Positions 26,114 to 36,200 of a stretch of 64,000 nt of DNA are shown here, one piece after another. Source of the DNA: Ruminococcus_C callidus. GTDB lineage: Bacteria; Bacillota; Clostridia; Oscillospirales; Ruminococcaceae. The stretch covers positions 1,612,001-1,676,000 of the forward strand of contig NZ_CP186925.1 of the NCBI RefSeq assembly GCF_049562855.1. The letters run 5' to 3'. The stretch's first letter is position 1. Every line of letters begins with the position of its first letter. The notes under the pieces were generated by a model that saw nothing but the letters and a program-made list of their open reading frames with translations, searched no databases and was not told the origin of the DNA. Both the position numbers and the translations under genes were made by a program.

Positions 26114-29100
26114 CTACATCTTCACCGCATTCTTTGTCTGTCTATAAATCTCCAGCCGTGACAGTGATTTCGGACTATTGTTGGTCTGATTTACTGTACG
26201 GCTGTTGTCGTTATTGTAGTAGTTATTGACCACAGAACTTTCAATTCCGCCGTTCATGATAGCACCTGTCATTCCGTCAAGTTTGTAGCTAAGGTCGGTA
26301 TTAAGAGCAATTTTCATTGTATCCGCAACACCGGATACCGCCTTTGCAATAACCTTTTTGCTTTTGATAATGCCGTCTGCTAACCCCTGCATAAAGTCCG
26401 GCATCCAGCTTTCGTATTCGGTAAGAGGTCCCACGTCCGGCACAGAGAAGTGCAGATAGCTTCTGATGGTATCCGCCACATCGGTACAGGCGTCGGAAAT
26501 CCAGCTGATACAGCTTTTGATACCGTCAACAATTCCGCTGATGATATCCGAACCCCAGCTGAATGCATCACTCGCCAGTCCCTTTACAAAGTTGACCGCC
26601 TTGTCAAATCCACTCTTAATCGTATCGTAAATACCGCTGATTGTATTGGAAATCGCTGATTTTACGCTGTTCCAGATGCTTGTCACAGTAGAACGTATGG
26701 TATTCATCACCGATGAAATTGTAGAAGAAATGCTGTTCCAAACGGAAGATATTGTATTTCTGATTCCGTTTACAACACCTGAAATCGCACCGCTGATGGT
26801 GTTCCAGATGGAGGAAATTACCGATTTGATGGTGTTCATCACACTTGAAATAAAGCCTGAAATTGCGTTCCATACCGTGGTGATGATATTTGAAATCGTA
26901 CTCATCACTGTGGAAATCGCAGTACTGATTGCATTCCAGATGGTTTCAAAGAATGACTTAATGCCTTCAAGCAGAGGGGTGATAAACTCCACAATGGCAT
27001 TCCATATGGTCTGTATCTTCTCAGAAATCCAGTCCATCACATTGCTGATAATGATATGTATTGCCTGAAAAATCGTCTCAAACAGATATTTCAAGGCTTC
27101 CAAAAGCGGAGATATGAACTCATATATCGTATTCCATATGCTTGAAATCGTATTGTAGATTGTGGTGCATACCGTAGAAATGACCGTCCATATGGCATTG
27201 AAAATGGTGGAGAAGAAATCGTGAATGCTTGTCAGGATTCCTGCGAAAAAGTCATAAACAGCCGTAAAAATAGAAACCGCAGTATCGTGAATAGCAGTTA
27301 CAATTCCCGTAAAGAATGAAGATATCGCATTCCAGGTGTTCACAAAGAAATCGGCAATGGACTGGAAGAAAGAGCAAATGCTGTCCCATATGCCAATGAA
27401 GAAATCCTTGATTGCCGTCCAGACCTCGTCCCATGAAGTGCCGAACCAGCCAAGGAATACATCTAACACACCTGTCAGCGTGTTCAGAATATTGCTGAGT
27501 GAGTTTACAATGAAATCCCATATGCCTGTAAAGAGGTCTTTTATGCCATTCCAGCACTGATCCCAATCTCCGGTAAACAGACCGATGAAAATGTCGAGAA
27601 TACTTAAAATGGTGTCGGTTACGAAAGAAAAAATATCTGCAATGTGCTGAAATACGCCCTCAAACAGTGGGGCAAGAACTTCACAAAGTCCATTCCACAC
27701 GGCTTTCACCAGTTCTCCGAAGCTCTCAAAGTCAAAGCCGAGAGCATTGATGCGGTCGACGATTCCGGAAGTAAGCCTTTCAAATGTAGCTTTTATCTGT
27801 TCCCAAATGGAGAGAATGCTATTTTTGAAGTCCTCATTGGTATTCCACAGATTTACAAAGGCGGCAACTAATACAGCAACGATTGCAATCACAGCCACCA
27901 CCGGTGCAGAAATACCGCCAATGGCAGCTCCAAGAGTGGAAAATGCTGTCTTTGCACCTGCAATTATAGTCGGAACTTTGCTGATAAAAGTCATCAGACT
28001 TCCCACCGAGGATATGACTTTGCCGATTACCACCAATAAAGGACCCATTGCCGCAGCAACGAGAGCAACTTTCACAATCGTCTCCTTTGTGGCAGGGTCC
28101 ATGGCGTTGAGTTTATCAATAAATTCCTGAATTTTCGTTACGATTGATCTGATGACAGGCATCAGAATTTCGCCGAAAGAAATAGCCAGTTCTTCCAGCT
28201 GTGATTTTAAGATAGTCAGCTGACCGCCAAGGTTGTCCTGCATTGTTTCCGCCATAGAAAGCGATGTGCCGTCACAGTTCGCAATCGCAGATGACAGCTT
28301 TTCAACGTCCTGGGGTGCAGCATTCATCAAAGCCAAAAAGCCTGACATGGCATTCTTGCCCACAAGAGCCTGTGCTGCGCTTGCTTTTTCAGATTCAGAC
28401 ATCTGGTCAAATGCCACTCGGCAGTCGGCAAGAATATCGGAAAGGTCACGCATGGAGCCGTCCGCATTGCTGGTTGCAATCTCCATTTCTCCGAAAGAAG
28501 AGGAGCAGAATTTGACCTCACTGGAAAGTGCGGTCATAATGGAACGCATGGAAGTACCGGACTGTGTGGACTTGATGCCTGCGTTTGCCATTAAGCCTAA
28601 TGCCTCGGCTGTATCTTCACAGGAGAATCCCAAAGCACCCGCAATCGGAGCACAGTACTTGAAGGATTCACCAAGCATAGATACATTGGTATTGGCGTTG
28701 GAACTTGCAGAAGCGAGAACATCGGCAAAATGACCGCTGTCAGCAGCGGATAAGCCGAATGCAGTAAGCGCATCAGTGACAATATCCGATGTGGTTGCCA
28801 AATCCTCACCACTCGCAGCCGCAAGGTTCATGATACCGTCAATACCGGAAAGCATATCGCCGGTTTTCCAGCCTGCCATAGCCATGTAGTTCATTGCTTC
28901 AGCAGCTTCCGATGCTGAGAACTTCGTTTTCGAACCCATTTCACGAGCCTTATCACGAAGCTTTTCAAGGTCATCACCGGTTGCACCGGATACAGCTGCG
29001 ACCTTCGACATAGCAGAATCAAAGTCAGATGCTGTCTTGACTGCTGCTGTACCTGCGGCGGCAATCGGAACTGTAACCTTTGTGGTAAGTGTAGCACCAA

Positions 29101-29530
29101 CATCGAAAATCTTGTCCCCGACATTCTGGAGAATCTCTCCGGCTTCACCGATTTGCTTCAAAGAGTCCGATGCTTTGCCGGCTTCGGTTTCGAGATTGCG
29201 GAGTTCCTGTTCGGTTTCGATAATTTCTCGCTGTAATGCGTCATACTGTTCCTGAGAGATTTCACCATTGGCGAGTGCAGTATTGGCTTGTTCTGCGGCA
29301 GTTTTCAGCGTGGTGAGTTTCTCCTTGGTAGTAGCAATGCTGTCAGCAAGCAGCTTTTGTTTCTGGGAAAGCAGTTCTGTATTTTTCGGGTCAAGCTTCA
29401 GAAGCTTTTCCACGTCCTTCAGCTGCGTCTGAGTACTCTTGATGTTCTTGTTAACACCTTCCAGAGCCTTGGAAAGTTTGGTGGTATCACCGCCGATTTC
29501 AACTGTAATGCCTTTGATTCTGTTTGCCAT
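26114..29530 (-). CDS. Tail tape measure protein, 1138 aa
   Basis: Residues 1-130 are a coiled coil (KALEGVNKNIKSTQTQLKDV). Then comes the TP901 core with FDSAMSKVAAVSGATGDDLE and MNYMAMAGWKTGDMLSGIDG, and hydrophobic helices near 490-560. Residues about 640-990 are an irregular repeat of Trp-Asn-Ile-type units (IWNTISGAISGVVNGIRNTI) as seen in tape measures. Its length predicts a tail near 170 nm if 0.15 nm per residue holds. It lies downstream of a terminator at 29559-29587, so late transcription must pass that signal. Confidence 0.95.
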   Translation of the reverse strand: MANRIKGITVEIGGDTTKLSKALEGVNKNIKSTQTQLKDVEKLLKLDPKNTELLSQKQKLLADSIATTKEKLTTLKTAAEQANTALANGEISQEQYDALQREIIETEQELRNLETEAGKASDSLKQIGEAGEILQNVGDKIFDVGATLTTKVTVPIAAAGTAAVKTASDFDSAMSKVAAVSGATGDDLEKLRDKAREMGSKTKFSASEAAEAMNYMAMAGWKTGDMLSGIDGIMNLAAASGEDLATTSDIVTDALTAFGLSAADSGHFADVLASASSNANTNVSMLGESFKYCAPIAGALGFSCEDTAEALGLMANAGIKSTQSGTSMRSIMTALSSEVKFCSSSFGEMEIATSNADGSMRDLSDILADCRVAFDQMSESEKASAAQALVGKNAMSGFLALMNAAPQDVEKLSSAIANCDGTSLSMAETMQDNLGGQLTILKSQLEELAISFGEILMPVIRSIVTKIQEFIDKLNAMDPATKETIVKVALVAAAMGPLLVVIGKVISSVGSLMTFISKVPTIIAGAKTAFSTLGAAIGGISAPVVAVIAIVAVLVAAFVNLWNTNEDFKNSILSIWEQIKATFERLTSGIVDRINALGFDFESFGELVKAVWNGLCEVLAPLFEGVFQHIADIFSFVTDTILSILDIFIGLFTGDWDQCWNGIKDLFTGIWDFIVNSLSNILNTLTGVLDVFLGWFGTSWDEVWTAIKDFFIGIWDSICSFFQSIADFFVNTWNAISSFFTGIVTAIHDTAVSIFTAVYDFFAGILTSIHDFFSTIFNAIWTVISTVCTTIYNTISSIWNTIYEFISPLLEALKYLFETIFQAIHIIISNVMDWISEKIQTIWNAIVEFITPLLEGIKSFFETIWNAISTAISTVMSTISNIITTVWNAISGFISSVMNTIKSVISSIWNTISGAISGVVNGIRNTISSVWNSISSTISSVMNTIRSTVTSIWNSVKSAISNTISGIYDTIKSGFDKAVNFVKGLASDAFSWGSDIISGIVDGIKSCISWISDACTDVADTIRSYLHFSVPDVGPLTEYESWMPDFMQGLADGIIKSKKVIAKAVSGVADTMKIALNTDLSYKLDGMTGAIMNGGIESSVVNNYYNNDNSRTVNQTNNSPKSLSRLEIYRQTKNAVKM

Positions 29531-29558
29531 GTGGTTTCACCTCCTGCAAAAAGGCATG

Positions 29559-29587
29559 AAAAAAGCACCTGCCGTAGCAAGTGCTTT
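29559..29587 (-). terminator. Terminator at the end of the moron cassette
   Basis: On the minus strand AAAGCACTTGC-TACG-GCAGGTGC-TTTTTT, a stem with a UNCG-type loop, 17 nt after the stop of the 88-aa gene and before the tape measure gene. Confidence 0.85.
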
Positions 29588-29603
29588 GTGTGTATTTAAT
29601 ATT

Positions 29604-29870
29604 TTAGGCTCTTCCGCTATTTTGTAAATATTCAAGAACAGCATCAACAATTGAAGGGTGCCACGCATCAGCATCGAATACTTGACTGCTGTATATGGTG
29701 TACTTAACCCCGTTTTTTGAAGTGAGCCAATGATCTCCAGAATGAATAAGGATGCCCATTTTCTCTAAAATCAGATTTAAGGCATGAACACTTTTGACAT
29801 TGCATCCCATTTTTTGAAGCCTTTTGACAACTTCGATCTTATACAGATCACCTAAAGCATTGTACGGCAT
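29604..29870 (-). CDS. Moron gene product, 88 aa, unknown
   Basis: Begins MPYNALGDLYKIEVVKRLQK; later ILIHSGDHWLTSKNGVKYTI and an acidic end VDAVLEYLQNSGRA. The fold looks alpha-beta with a beta pair in the middle; I know no family. ATG 29870 has GGAGG about 10 nt upstream. It is the second gene of a cassette with its own promoter and terminator inside the tail operon, so it is probably expressed from the prophage and not needed for building tails. Confidence 0.65.
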   Translation of the reverse strand: MPYNALGDLYKIEVVKRLQKMGCNVKSVHALNLILEKMGILIHSGDHWLTSKNGVKYTIYSSQVFDADAWHPSIVDAVLEYLQNSGRA

Positions 29871-29900
29871 ACAAATCATTCCTCCTTACATAAATGGCAG

Positions 29901-30743
29901 TTATTTTTTGTCATGAAAGCTCACAACATATTCTGACGGAACTATTTTTGTGTCCAGCTTTCTTCCGGTATAGAAAAATTCCATCAATTTGGCAAAGTCT
30001 CGCACCTCTTCCTCGGTGTCCTCAACAAAAGCTTTTTTATTGTGATTGAAGAACACCTTTGCCTCTTCCATTGTTTGATATGTTGCTTTCATGTTTGTTG
30101 CCACTGTTCGTAGAGAGTATTGATACATATTATCATAAAAATCAGTTGGAATTGAAGTCAAATGAGCTTTATTGTCTTCAAGCCATTGAGTCGTCTTTTC
30201 CTTCCCAAATTCTTTTAATGTTACTAACACTAATTTATCGATCAAAATAATGTTATGGTTGTCATTAGCATATAAAAAACTCAGCACCTTGTATCGAATA
30301 ATAGGCGGGAGCAAAGAAAAACAGCTAACTATCTTTTGGTTCGTGCCAAAAGTATGCTTGGAAAAGAACTGAATAAATAAGCAAGAAATAAGATCAAGTA
30401 AATGCTCATAGATCTTGTTATAATCATCTTGTGTTATTTGCGAACGTACTTTTGAATGTGAACAGGAATTCGCTGCGTAATAGTCAGTTGTATCATTCTT
30501 AACAGCAAGAATACATTTCTTAAAATGGTCTCCGTATGTGAGAGCTTTTACAGTCTTTAGGACTTCCTTGTCACCGATTGTCAACTGATCATCTGGATTA
30601 TAATCGATCAGCTTCCTTACTATTATTTCAGAAAGCAACCTCATTTGAGCAATTTTTCCACGGTAAGATGAATCAACATAAAAAATATCATGCAGACAAT
30701 CTCCAAGAATATAAGCATAATCTTCATCTCTAAAATTACTCAT
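29901..30743 (-). CDS. Moron gene product, 280 aa, unknown
   Basis: A mostly helical, AT-rich-coded protein (MSNFRDEDYAYILGDCLHDI, AQMRLLSEIIVRKLIDYNPD, HLLDLISCLFIQFFSKHTFG). The N-terminal half is loosely like DUF4145/HEPN-type helical proteins with a stretch R..SE....KL, but I cannot confirm it. It starts from a ribosome site GGGGTGG and a promoter at 30772-30800. Its place between the tail chaperones and tape measure, where no structural gene is expected, and its base composition point to an acquired lysogenic-conversion or superinfection-exclusion gene. Confidence 0.7.
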   Translation of the reverse strand: MSNFRDEDYAYILGDCLHDIFYVDSSYRGKIAQMRLLSEIIVRKLIDYNPDDQLTIGDKEVLKTVKALTYGDHFKKCILAVKNDTTDYYAANSCSHSKVRSQITQDDYNKIYEHLLDLISCLFIQFFSKHTFGTNQKIVSCFSLLPPIIRYKVLSFLYANDNHNIILIDKLVLVTLKEFGKEKTTQWLEDNKAHLTSIPTDFYDNMYQYSLRTVATNMKATYQTMEEAKVFFNHNKKAFVEDTEEEVRDFAKLMEFFYTGRKLDTKIVPSEYVVSFHDKK

Positions 30744-30771
30744 ATTTCCACCCCTTAGAATCTTTTCCTTT

Positions 30772-30800
30772 ATTATACTGCATAAAGAGAAAAAAGTAAA
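30772..30800 (-). promoter_or_regulatory. Promoter of the moron cassette
   Basis: On the minus strand TTTACT, 17 nt, TATAAT, about 30 bp before the 280-aa gene. It starts within the intergenic gap after the tail-chaperone stop at 30809. Confidence 0.75.
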
Positions 30801-30808
30801 GAGGCTAT

Positions 30809-31353
30809 TTAGAAATTATCAAAATCCGCCTGTCCAGCGACCTCATTCCAGCCATCGTAATCATCATTTTCACGTTCCGTGAACATATCATTGATAAGCC
30901 CAATTGTCAGCAAATCCAGCTCGGTCATGGAAAGACCGAGCTGTTTGCATCTCAGGAGAAAAAGCGGAGTAGTCATCGGCCGGTCAGTCGGGCGATGTTT
31001 TTTTTAGACTCAACCTGTGTTGCTGTATTCAGTCCCCACAATTCAATCAGCTGAGGAAGAATCTCATAAATACTAAACGTATTGAACCGTTCCAGGAAAT
31101 CATCAGGGCTGTCGGGAACGTTTTCCGGGTCGGCGTGTTTTGCCATGATGTAGGCGATGTTCTCGAAAACCTCAAGGCTCTCAATATCGAGTTCGCTTTT
31201 GTTCTCATCTCCCTCTTCCACATCCGTTTTCAGCGATGCAAAGTCCTTGTAAATATCCCTGTGGAACTTCAGACGATAAAGACGTGGCACAGCTGCACTT
31301 GCCTTGAATGGTACCTCCATACCGTCAATGGTAATATTCTTCTTGATAGACAT
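30809..31353 (-). CDS. Tail assembly chaperone, G-T fusion by -1 frameshift
   Basis: The 126-aa chaperone frame contains the slippery heptamer A AAA AAC (31003-30997 on the minus strand). A -1 slip there continues in the overlapping frame as NHRPTDRPMTTPLFLLRC, then LGLSMTELDLLTIGLINDMF and ends GQADFDNF at 30809. The second part is the typical C-terminal half of Gram-positive siphophage chaperones. An ATG at 30976 could also start it alone, but no ribosome site is evident. The fusion is about 180 residues. Confidence 0.85.
30973..31353 (-). CDS. Tail assembly chaperone G, 126 aa
   Basis: Unshifted product beginning MSIKKNITIDGMEVPFKASA, with YRLKFHRDIYKDFASL and FSIYEILPQLIELWGLNT, ending ESKKNIARLTGR. 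It covers the tape measure during tail assembly together with the fusion. It follows the major tail protein, the standard order. Confidence 0.88.
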   Translation of the reverse strand: MSIKKNITIDGMEVPFKASAAVPRLYRLKFHRDIYKDFASLKTDVEEGDENKSELDIESLEVFENIAYIMAKHADPENVPDSPDDFLERFNTFSIYEILPQLIELWGLNTATQVESKKNIARLTGR

Positions 31354-31365
31354 AGCAGTACCTCC

Positions 31366-31980
31366 TTAAGATGTCTTGGTAGTTGTTGTGGCTGTTTGTG
31401 TACTTGGGCTGTAGGGTGTCTTGAACCAGTTGTTGTAAACTGTATCCGATGTACTTTCAGTTGTCTTGGACTTTACAAGACCCGTCGGCAAAGGCGTCGC
31501 CTTGAGCGTCAGCTTTTCCGTCTTAACTTCTGTGCTTTCCTCTGTAGTTGCAGATTCTGTCGCAGGACGTGAAGCTGAGCAGCAATACATCACGTGTCTG
31601 ATGTGGTGCTTGTCTCCAAGAAACTCAAACATCAATGCAAACTGTGCAAGTTCTGTATCATTTCTTTCCACAAGAACGCCGTTGTTGTCGAGAATTTCTC
31701 CAAGGATTTCCGTCGCAAATTCGGTTGTGATAAGGGCAATTTCAAGGTCACCGGTGTAGCCGGCGTTGTTGTTAATCACGTAATATACACCGTTGTCCGC
31801 GTAAAAATTCTCGGCCTCGCCGTTTGCATCAATAGATAACGATACAGCACCCGGCAGATGCTTTGACTCTCCATATGCAGGGAAAGTCCTGTTGCCATCG
31901 GAGTCTACACCCCATTCGTTAATCTTTGCCCAGTACACATTCTGCAAACCGAATTTAACCTTATTCTTTTTGTTTGCCAT
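31366..31980 (-). CDS. Major tail tube protein, 204 aa
   Basis: Matches the phi13-type major tail protein: KVKFGLQNVYWAKINE, HLPGAVSLSIDANGEAENFYADNGVYYV, GYTGDLEIALITTEFATEIL and the conserved ALMFEFLGDKHHIRHVMY. It forms the tail tube. The last 30 residues are Thr/Ser-rich (STQTATTTTKTS), probably disordered. Confidence 0.9.
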   Translation of the reverse strand: MANKKNKVKFGLQNVYWAKINEWGVDSDGNRTFPAYGESKHLPGAVSLSIDANGEAENFYADNGVYYVINNNAGYTGDLEIALITTEFATEILGEILDNNGVLVERNDTELAQFALMFEFLGDKHHIRHVMYCCSASRPATESATTEESTEVKTEKLTLKATPLPTGLVKSKTTESTSDTVYNNWFKTPYSPSTQTATTTTKTS

Positions 31981-31983
31981 AAG

Positions 31984-32301
31984 TTATACCTCCGTTTCGT
32001 AAAGTACTTCATAGAGTTTTTCGGACTCTATCCATACTTCTGATTTTGTATAGTAGATTTTATGACGTTTCAGAACCTGTTCTATCTGCTTTTCCAGTTC
32101 AGGATTCTTAATGTCTGTATATAATTCAATATCCAGCTGTTTAAAGCTGAAATACATCTGATTATCCGCAGAAAATGTATTCTCTCCGGGAGATAAAAAT
32201 AGTAAAAAAGGAGGTGCTGGACTTTCGCCCTCAGCGAAATGGTGGTAAGCAAAAGGCAGCCCCATTTCTTCCATCATTTCTGCGATTTGTTCGTAGGTCA
32301 T
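31984..32301 (-). CDS. Putative tail terminator / completion protein, 105 aa
   Basis: A small alpha-beta protein (MTYEQIAEMMEEMGLPFAYH, FSFKQLDIELYTDIKNPELE, IYYTKSEVWIESEKLYEVLY) directly before the major tail protein gene, where siphophages place the tail terminator that caps the tube. Assignment is by position and size. Confidence 0.7.
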   Translation of the reverse strand: MTYEQIAEMMEEMGLPFAYHHFAEGESPAPPFLLFLSPGENTFSADNQMYFSFKQLDIELYTDIKNPELEKQIEQVLKRHKIYYTKSEVWIESEKLYEVLYETEV

Positions 32302-32663
32302 TTAAGTGCCTCCTCGATCAGTTTTTCAAACAGCTGTACGCCGTTTTCCTCTGCAGGGGATATATGCGCTTTTCCTGCCACACGTCCGCCGCCACGCTTG
32401 GCGTGGCCTTTTTCAAGGAGATGTGCCAACTGATAGCGATTCTTACTGTGAACAGTCATTTCCAGAGAATGGCTGTTTTCCTTTGTCTTTTTAACTGCCC
32501 AGCTTTTTGCGTAAGCACCGGTGTCCTTTGGTGCATTGGCGGAGATTTCTTTTTTTACCTCTGTGGCAGTTTTCTTTACAGCCTTTTTCATGCTTTCATT
32601 TGCAAGGTCGGCGTATTCCGTCAGACCTTTCATGATTTCAGCAGCCATATTATCAATTGAAGT
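32298..32663 (-). CDS. HK97 gp10-like head-tail protein, 121 aa
   Basis: The family pattern is clear: a helix KKAVKKTATEVKKEISANAP, then DTGAYAKSWAVK and HLLEKGHAKRGGGRVAGKAH. gp10-type proteins complete the head-tail joint. ATG 32663 lies inside the previous gene; the four-base overlap with the next gene continues the packed order. Confidence 0.85.
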   Translation of the reverse strand, partial: TSIDNMAAEIMKGLTEYADLANESMKKAVKKTATEVKKEISANAPKDTGAYAKSWAVKKTKENSHSLEMTVHSKNRYQLAHLLEKGHAKRGGGRVAGKAHISPAEENGVQLFEKLIEEALK

Positions 32664-33006
32664 CATCGGGGACACCTGCCTTTCTTGTTTCTCCCTCAAT
32701 TTTCAGGTAATCGTTGTGGTCATAAAGGGGAATAATTCCTGTGATGTTGTAGATACTGTTTCGGAACAGTATACGGAAATTGGTGCTGTTGATGTTCAGT
32801 GATGCAGGGCTTTGACGAACGAGAAATTCAAGCTTCTGTACCTCTTTGGTTATTCCTGCATCAGTGGTTTCACTTGCTGTTTTCACGGTCACATTTGCCC
32901 ACAGGGAGAATGTTTCTTCCCATTTGGTGATATGGTTGCTGATCTCGTCAATAACAGTTCTGTGTTCCAGAATGGTAATTCTCTGATTCAGATTTCCGAT
33001 TTCCAT
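32653..33006 (-). CDS. Head closure (head-tail adaptor) protein, 117 aa
   Basis: SPP1 gp16-like: starts MEIGNLNQRITILEHR, then WEETFSLWANVTVKTA and FRILFRNSIYNITGIIPLYD. It plugs the connector after packaging. Its ATG overlaps the previous stop. Confidence 0.85.
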   Translation of the reverse strand: MEIGNLNQRITILEHRTVIDEISNHITKWEETFSLWANVTVKTASETTDAGITKEVQKLEFLVRQSPASLNINSTNFRILFRNSIYNITGIIPLYDHNDYLKIEGETRKAGVPDDFN

Positions 33007-33278
33007 TACATCACGCCCTCTCTCTGTGCAAACAGAATTGACCTGAGATTCAGCGTTAGCTTTTGATAATCGGGATTACTTCTGTTTTCATAAAGATAAC
33101 CAAGTGCGAAAAGCATCGCTGTCCGCACCGTATCTTCATTTCTGGCAAAAGCATCCTCGTCCATTCTGCCAACGTCCATTACCAGATTTTTAGCTGTAAG
33201 CAGCAGATTCTGAATCAACCTGTCGTCCTCATCGTAATCCACTCTCAGATAATTTTTCGCTTCTTTCAGCGTTATCAT
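33006..33278 (-). CDS. Head-tail connector protein (gp6-like), 90 aa
   Basis: MITLKEAKNYLRVDYDEDDR, IQNLLLTAKNLVMDV and AMLFALGYLYENRSNP are the standard motifs of the HK97 gp6-like DNA packaging/connector family. It sits right after the capsid gene. Confidence 0.88.
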   Translation of the reverse strand: MITLKEAKNYLRVDYDEDDRLIQNLLLTAKNLVMDVGRMDEDAFARNEDTVRTAMLFALGYLYENRSNPDYQKLTLNLRSILFAQREGVM

Positions 33279-33283
33279 TTACA

Positions 33284-36200
33284 TCACGCTTTCTTGATGG
33301 TAAGTGTCTTAATAGCCTCCGGGAGAATCAGTTTGCCGTCCAGTCTCTGACTTGCAAGAAAGCCAACCTGTCCGGTCATAGCAAAGAGTTCATTCAGTCG
33401 CTTGAAAGAGCGTCCCTGTCTGTCAGCCACCCAGTAGTAACTAAAGTCACCGAATGCCATACACTTGTTGCCAGCCTTGATTTCCGGCACATAGCTTGAT
33501 GTTTTGTAAGGGCGATTGAGAATGGTATCCGGCACACCCGCCTGCACAGACGGATTCCAGATATAGTTGCCTGTGTTATCCTTCAGCTTACGAAGTGCCT
33601 TAACCGTGGAATCGTTGAGAACCCACACAGCCTTCTTGCGGTACGGACTTCTGAGAGAATAGAACAGTTCCATCACATCATCAAAGGTAATGTTTGCACC
33701 GGTTGTTGTTGCACCATCTTCTGCACCGCCTACGGTATGGAAGATACCTGTCGGCTTGCCCTTGCCGTCACCAACAAAGAATGCCTCTTCTTCCTTTGCA
33801 CCGATACGACGGGCAAATTCACGGGCAATGTAGGACGGCAGGTCAAATACACTGTCGTTCAGCAGTTCCTCAGAAATCTTGATTGCTGTTCCCAGCTTAT
33901 ATGCGGAAAGCGATGCCTGACCGAATGTATCATCGGAGAGCGTATACTGCTGCTCCTCGTCCATCCAGACTGCTTCGCCCTTGGAAGTCACAATCGGAAT
34001 CTTGCGGTCGCCGTTGGAAGTCTTGATAACCGTTGCCATCTGACGGAAGATACTTTCTTCCTCCAATGCTTCCACCAGTTTTCGTTCGTGAGGTAGCAGT
34101 GTGCCGCCTTATCATCTTTCGATGACAGGTTTGCACAAAGCCCCTCCCAAACCGTGCTTACACCTCTCGATGTACACGGCTTTCCATTCATTATTGACAT
34201 GTCATTTATTTTGTTCCCTGTGAATCTTTTTGAAGCATTTCGGGCAAACAATCAACGTTTTACGTCTCATGTGAAGCATTTTCTTGCCCCATTCCGTAGT
34301 GCTTTTCAGATTCTTCATTTTACCTGCATGATAAATACAGCAGGAATCACTATTATCACCACACAGCTCACATACCCCTGCGCTTAACCGCACATATTGT
34401 GACAGCTTTTTCGGGTCAAAGGATTTGTATTGCCATGGGTCTTTATCGGACATCAACTTACCGGCTTTGCAGTCAGCTAACGAGACAAGCTTTGCATATT
34501 TGATACCGCCTTTAACTTCATGGGGAATAGCCCATTTGCCATCATGACGATATTTTTGGATGATTTTTCTCGTTGTGCTGTTGCTTTTGCTTGCAAGCGT
34601 CTTTAGACAGCTATATTCCATAAGATAACGGAAATAATTCAGCTTATCATAATTCGCTGCTAAGCAGTAATAATTGCAAATGCCACGGATTTGTGCATTA
34701 TACCTGTTCACAATATCCACTTCCGAAAGATGTCTTAATCTTGGAACGCAAACCGCCCAGATTTCTCCGTTTGGTTTTTGTTCTATGATGTCGTTTTTGA
34801 ACAGGAACTGCATGATCTTATCTTCGAGAGGTACAGTTAATTCTACAGAGTTATTCAGCGTTCTTTGTTTAACACCGTTTGCCTTTTTCTTTATCTTCTG
34901 GCTTCGGCGTACCGCAACGTCATAACCAAGGAAACGTACTCGTTCAGCACTGTGTGTGATCTTTGTTTTCTCAGCACTCAACTCTAAATGGTACTGCGTT
35001 GATAGAAATTCTCTCAGAATCTCTTTAATTTCTTCACAGTCTTCTCTGCTTCCGCTGATTCCAATTAGAAAATCATCAGCATATCGGCAGTATACAAGCT
35101 TTTTATCGTCGGACATTCTTGCGGGCGTTTTCAATTTTTGATTGCACACCGCTTTATATTCCTTGATTGCAAGCTCACGTTCCTCACCTTTTACCCTGTC
35201 AATCTTCTTTTGAAGTGTCTGCCTTCTTTTCGCTAAATGAAGATATTCCGGTGTCTGGTGTCGTGTAGACTGCTTATCGAACTTTTCCTTGAGTTTCATG
35301 ACTTTCCGGTCAAGCTCATGCAGGTATATATTTGCCAGAATAGGGGAAATGATTCCGCCCTGTGGTGTACCGGAGATTGTGGTATGATATTGAAAATCTT
35401 CCACATAACCTGCTTTCAGGAAAGCTCTGATAATATTGATAAATCTGCTGTCCTTGATTTTGACTTCTAACGTTTTAATAAGCACTGCGTGGTCTATATT
35501 GTCAAAGCAACCCTTGATGTCGCCTTCTATGAACCATTTTACAGAACGAAAATTTGTCTTTATCTGGTCGAGAGCTGTATGACAACTTCTCTCCGGTCTG
35601 AAACCATGTGACTGGTCATAAAATAACGGTTCATAGATTGCTTCCAGAAACATTCTAACCGCCTCTTGCAGAAGTTTATCTCGAAATGACGGAATACCCA
35701 GTGGGCGCATTTTTCCGTTCTGTTTCTTGATATATTCTCTGCGCACAGGCTTCGGTTTGTACTTTCCTGACCTCAATTCTTCAATCAGTTCATGCACATA
35801 TTCAGCACTAAAACCGTCAGCAGTGTCGTTGTCACTTCCGGGAGTCATTGCTCCACTGTTTGCATATAATTTCTGGTAAGCTGCAAAATAAATGTCCTCT
35901 CTCAGAAGGTAGCGAAAGAGTCTTGTAAAGACTCCGTCGTGATGTTCCGAGGAACTTTTATTGACACGCTCCAAAATCTCCGATGTTGGATTCATGAGGA
36001 TTCTCCTCCCTTTCATCTTCTTACTTTGGAATTAACAAACTGCTTCCCTTCGCCATGTAGTGGGCGTTATCCACCTCGGACTACTACGGAAGCTCCGTTG
36101 CCATATGGAATATTCAGTCTCGAATAGACATAGCCTTTCGGCATTTCCACTTAGGCAATCCCTGTTTAACGATGCTTATAGGCAAGTGATAACTGTCGGA

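Noticed and set aside
29604..29870. 88-aa moron protein as a HicA-type toxin
   Set aside because: It has a GDHW-like stretch but lacks the HicA double-stranded RNA-binding layout and no HicB partner is next to it.
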